The notes beneath the pieces are model-generated. The model made no database searches and had not been told where the DNA came from. It saw only the letters and a program-made list of their open reading frames with translations. Source: OCS116 cluster bacterium (GTDB lineage: Bacteria; Pseudomonadota; Alphaproteobacteria; Rhizobiales; OSC116). From it: a DNA stretch of 6,503 bases. Both the position numbers and the translations under genes were made by a program. Shown here piece after piece: positions 5,942-6,503 of the stretch. The stretch is from the NCBI GenBank assembly GCA_002402005.2, contig NVUS02000102.1, positions 1-6,503 of the forward strand, written 5' to 3'. How positions within the stretch are numbered: position 1 is the stretch's first letter; each line of letters begins with the position of its first letter.

Positions 5942-6340
5942 ATGAGTCACAACTCAAAAATTATTGATTATTTCTATCGTGAGTTCAAAGACTGTAATAT
6001 TGATAAAATCTATAGTGTTGTTTCGCCCGATTTTGCTTGTTACGTAAATGGTGGCGAGAAGCTGAGTTATGAAAAATTGGCTGAACGTATGGGGCATACA
6101 AAAAACGGCGCCACTGTGACCGGTGAAGATATGGTTTCAGGGGATGATATCCACTTTAGTGCTGAATTTGAAGTGCAGACGATTGATGGTCGCGGTGAAA
6201 TGAAAAGTGCCTTTGGCTTTATTGAAGCAAAATTATGCCGAGGACTTATCGAAAGCTTAAACATACATTATCATGCATCAGACGTCGAAGTTGAAGAATT
6301 CCGTGACCTGATAAAAAACAATGCTTCGGTAATGGTTTAG
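5942..6340 (+). CDS. SnoaL/NTF2-like domain small protein
   Basis: A 132-residue acidic, soluble protein that reads as a single NTF2/SnoaL-like cone fold. It opens with helices (I-I-D-Y-F-Y-R-E-F, 7-15; I-D-K-I-Y-S-V-V-S-P-D-F, 20-31). A G-G-E-K-L-S-Y-E-K-L-A-E-R-M segment follows (37-50), then alternating strands such as I-H-F-S-A-E-F-E-V-Q-T (70-80) and A-F-G-F-I-E-A-K-L (90-98). It ends with L-N-I-H-Y-H (106-111). The family includes polyketide cyclases, ketosteroid-isomerase-like enzymes and many small ligand-binding proteins, so no reaction can be assigned. H109 and H111 and several Asp/Glu residues could line a pocket. Start choice is firm because GGGGAGGAAA ends 1 nt before the ATG. 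The gene has its own promoter-like region and a terminator 20 bp after its stop, so it is probably expressed alone and strongly. Confidence 0.75.
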   Translation: MSHNSKIIDYFYREFKDCNIDKIYSVVSPDFACYVNGGEKLSYEKLAERMGHTKNGATVTGEDMVSGDDIHFSAEFEVQTIDGRGEMKSAFGFIEAKLCRGLIESLNIHYHASDVEVEEFRDLIKNNASVMV

Positions 6341-6359
6341 ATTCAATGCGTAAAATTTA

Positions 6360-6389
6360 ATGAGCAACTCACCATGGTCAGTTGCTCAT
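6360..6389. terminator. Bidirectional hairpin terminator
   Basis: A perfect 10-bp inverted repeat, ATGAGCAACT (6360-6369) and AGTTGCTCAT (6380-6389), encloses a 10-nt loop that holds the palindrome ACCATGGT (6371-6378). It lies between the stops of two converging genes: the SnoaL-like gene (stop at 6338-6340) and the SDR gene (stop at 6402-6400). On the minus strand it is followed at once by an AT-rich TTAAATTTTA run. On the plus strand only a short TTTT (6398-6401) follows, so termination may be better for the SDR transcript. Confidence 0.7.
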
Positions 6390-6399
6390 AGCCAAGGTT

Positions 6400-6503
6400 T
6401 TAAACACAAGCCGACATGCCGCCATCAACATAAAGCGTGATGCCGTTCACATAGGTAGACGCATCGGACGATAAAAAGATCGCCGCGCCCACAAGCTCTT
6501 CAA
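6400..6503 (-). CDS. Short-chain dehydrogenase/reductase, C-terminal end (cut by window edge)
   Basis: The minus-strand frame entering from the right edge gives 33 residues and a TAA stop at 6402-6400. The fragment reads E-E-L-V-G-A-A-I-F-L-S-S-D-A-S, then Y-V-N-G-I-T-L-Y-V-D-G-G-M-S-A-C-V. This is the classic C-terminus of classical SDR enzymes such as FabG-like or gluconate 5-dehydrogenase-like oxidoreductases. The conserved L-S-S-D-A-S, V-N-G and V-D-G-G elements are all present. SDRs are soluble NAD(P)-dependent enzymes that interconvert alcohols and ketones. The Y-x-x-x-K active site and the Rossmann nucleotide motif lie outside the window, so cofactor and substrate cannot be judged. The gene converges on the SnoaL-like gene and shares its hairpin terminator. 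Confidence 0.9.
   Translation of the reverse strand, partial: EELVGAAIFLSSDASTYVNGITLYVDGGMSACV

Overview
The window looks like chromosomal DNA of an alphaproteobacterium, probably marine and heterotrophic. Two points support this. A DUF2336 (HEAT-like helical) protein is present, a family found almost entirely in Alphaproteobacteria. The partial PAP2-like membrane protein also has the form common in that class. The DNA is moderately AT-rich by eye (GC not computed). A SAR116- or Rhodospirillales-like origin would fit, but that is a guess. I see no rRNA, tRNA, CRISPR array, insertion sequence, phage gene or integration site.

Layout, left to right. (1) The N-terminal 180 codons of a PAP2-superfamily-like membrane protein run off the left edge on the minus strand. 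(2) A full-length FAD-dependent GMC oxidoreductase (choline/alcohol dehydrogenase type) lies just upstream of it, also on minus. (3) A 235-bp divergent intergenic region follows. (4) A DUF2336 protein is on plus. (5) It meets a convergent minus-strand pair: a DUF1330 protein downstream of a phytanoyl-CoA dioxygenase (PhyH)-family Fe(II)/2-oxoglutarate oxygenase. (6) A 136-bp divergent promoter region carries an Fnr/FixK-like palindrome. (7) An AraC-family regulator with a cupin sensor domain is on plus. (8) A small, separately transcribed NTF2/SnoaL-like protein is on plus. (9) A bidirectional hairpin terminator follows. (10) The C-terminal 33 codons of a short-chain dehydrogenase/reductase run in from the right edge on minus.

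How the genes may work together: the clearest unit is phyH-DUF1330 facing araC across one shared regulatory region. This is the usual arrangement of a local AraC-type activator with its target catabolic operon. The GMC dehydrogenase and the SDR are typical accessory oxidoreductases for small alcohol, polyol or fatty substrates, so the area reads as a small-molecule oxidation neighbourhood. The substrate cannot be named from sequence. DUF2336 and the PAP2-like protein look unrelated to it.

Nothing here is clearly a new biological system. The points most worth a second look are the candidate oxygen-responsive site between phyH and araC, a hairpin that hides the ribosome binding site of the DUF1330 gene, a weaker similar structure in front of the GMC gene, and an 11-bp-phased direct repeat before the SnoaL-like gene.
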